Positions 62,909-64,000 of a DNA stretch of 64,000 nt are shown here, one piece after another. Numbering within the stretch: position 1 is the first letter of the stretch; the number at the start of each line of letters is the position of its first letter. The position numbers and the translations under genes are program-made. The stretch comes from Bradyrhizobium sp. CCBAU 53421 (lineage in GTDB: Bacteria > Pseudomonadota > Alphaproteobacteria > Rhizobiales > Xanthobacteraceae): positions 5,642,001 through 5,706,000 of the forward strand of contig NZ_CP030047.1 in the NCBI RefSeq assembly GCF_015291625.1. Direction: 5' to 3'. The notes under the pieces were generated by a model. That model was not told where the DNA came from, made no database searches, and saw nothing but the letters and a program-made list of their open reading frames with translations.

Positions 62909-63190
62909 GTGCGGCTGCCGAGCCGCCCGGCTCGGACCAAATTCCCAGATGTCATGTGATGGACGGTGGCTCCTTCGGGAGTCGCACGGCGTCGCATGCT
63001 GTTTCGCTTTCGAAACATTCTCGACTAGAAAGTTTCGTATGGCGACACAATTTCCGAGCAACCGCTCGTTTTGTGAACATCTGTTCGAAAACCGACAGCC
63101 ACCGGTTCGCGCCTGCTCGGCTCCGCACACGGCTGATCTCGATGCGCGCTCGGTTGCGCGCGCCCTGATTGCGTTGCACAACAGGAGGCG

Positions 63191-64000
63191 ATGAAACAAT
63201 CGCCTCCTCCCGTCACCGCCAGCACCGTCAACTGGGCCCGCTCGCAGCCGCCGCTGCTGCGGTTTCTGCACGCGTGTTACGCAGACTTCCTCCTGGAAGC
63301 CGGCGGCGCGGTCGCCGACTACATTCCGGAGCTCGGCAAGGCCGACCCTGCCCATTTCGGCATCAGCCTGGCGACGCTCGACGGCCATGTCTACGAGGTC
63401 GGCGACACCAGGGTGCCGTTCACCATCCAGTCGATGTCGAAGCCGTTCGTGTTCGCGCTGGCGCTGGACACACTCGGCGCCGAACGGGTGGAAAGCGTGA
63501 TCGGCGTCGAGCCGTCGGGCGATCCCTTCAACTCGATCCGGCTCAATGCCGACAACCACCCGTTCAATGCGATGGTCAATGCCGGCGCGATCGCCTGCTC
63601 CGGCCTGCTCCATGCCGACAAGGGCGACGGCGCTTTCGACTACATCCGCCACGCGCTCGGCCGCTTCGCCGGCCGCGAGCTCGATGTCGACGAGGCGGTC
63701 TACGCCTCCGAGAGCGCCACCGGCGACCGCAACCGGGCGATCGGCTATCTCTTGCGCACCAATAGCGTGATCACCGAGAACGTGCCCGCAGTGCTCGACG
63801 TCTATTTCCGGCAATGCGCCATCCTGGTCACCGCGCGCGATACCGCCGTGATGGCGGCGACCCTGGCCAACCGCGGCATCAATCCCGTGACCGGCGAGCA
63901 GGTGGTGACGCCCTACGCGATCGCCCGCACGCTGTCGGTGATGACCTCGTCCGGCATGTACGACTTCGCCGGTGAATGGATCTACCGCGTCGGCATTCCC
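63191..64000 (+). CDS. glsA: glutaminase A, 3' end beyond the window
   Basis: Hydrolyses glutamine to glutamate and ammonia. The first 270 residues are visible, with the serine-dependent catalytic Ser81-x-x-Lys84 in TIQSMSKPFVFAL, NPFNAMVNAGAIACSGLL and ITENVPAVLDVYFRQCAI typical of the beta-lactamase-like glutaminases. Residues around ASESATGDRNRAIGYLL also match. ATG at 63191 with AGGAGGCG. The gene runs off the window; some homologues carry extra cNMP or STAS domains which cannot be seen here. Confidence 0.92.
   Translation, partial: MKQSPPPVTASTVNWARSQPPLLRFLHACYADFLLEAGGAVADYIPELGKADPAHFGISLATLDGHVYEVGDTRVPFTIQSMSKPFVFALALDTLGAERVESVIGVEPSGDPFNSIRLNADNHPFNAMVNAGAIACSGLLHADKGDGAFDYIRHALGRFAGRELDVDEAVYASESATGDRNRAIGYLLRTNSVITENVPAVLDVYFRQCAILVTARDTAVMAATLANRGINPVTGEQVVTPYAIARTLSVMTSSGMYDFAGEWIYRVGIP

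Overview
The window is about 64 kb of GC-rich alphaproteobacterial chromosome. Gene content, codon use, gene order and several dispersed palindromic repeat families point to a Bradyrhizobium-like member of the Nitrobacteraceae; this is an inference from pattern, not a database match. It holds about 58 protein-coding genes, almost all with a recognisable family. I see no tRNA, rRNA, CRISPR array, intact insertion sequence or replication origin.

Layout. Positions 1-1242 are lower in GC, nearly gene-free and carry one small cytochrome c gene beside the 3' end of guaA; this looks like the edge of a transferred or decaying segment. From 1.2 to 10.3 kb lie guaA, small stress or accessory genes (SnoaL-like, cupin), an HxlR regulator divergent from an MFS pump, rsmB, a MAPEG protein, a metallophosphoesterase and an NADP-dependent oxidoreductase. 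Positions 11.0-18.2 kb form one transcription unit: an acyl-CoA synthetase followed by a complete branched-chain-amino-acid-type ABC importer (two permeases, two ATPases, one binding protein), which suggests uptake of an organic acid coupled to CoA activation. Positions 18.3-34.7 kb hold housekeeping and scattered metabolic genes: guaB, a DHA2 exporter, rlmE, ppx, an orphan molybdenum hydroxylase large subunit, a double-hotdog dehydratase, an ABC-F ATPase, a D-threonine-aldolase-like enzyme and a second MFS pump with a divergent LysR regulator.

Positions 34.7-44.7 kb, all on the minus strand, are a valine/acyl-CoA degradation region: mmsA, acyl-CoA dehydrogenase, 3-hydroxyisobutyryl-CoA hydrolase, mmsB, acyl-CoA synthetase, MaoC hydratase, (R)-hydroxyacyl-CoA-dehydrogenase-like SDR and a flavoprotein. 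A LysR gene is divergent from mmsA across a strong palindrome. Positions 45.8-54.6 kb hold a DUF1127 protein divergent from a winged-helix/TPR regulator, a thioesterase-TetR pair, an enoyl-CoA hydratase, a YdeP-type molybdopterin oxidoreductase, an MFS exporter and a very short membrane protein. Positions 55.0-64.0 kb carry thiolase, an MFS carrier, acetoacetate decarboxylase and a patatin (a ketone-body or polyhydroxybutyrate-like set), then an IclR regulator with a carboxyltransferase and a divergent stand-alone biotin carrier, and finally glutaminase, cut by the window end.

The main non-coding signals are a tandem HxlR-type operator (4446-4506), a paired IclR-type operator (62570-62586 and 62662-62672), a 34-bp palindrome between mmsA and its LysR gene (44804-44837), a 19-bp palindrome before the SnoaL-like gene, and at least sixteen intergenic palindromic repeats from about eight families, some of which supply the stop codons of flanking genes. 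I found no wholly new defence or mobile system. The most interesting candidates are the ligase-ABC importer module, the split carboxylase with its paired operator, the fourfold-repeat membrane protein and the regulatory palindromes.
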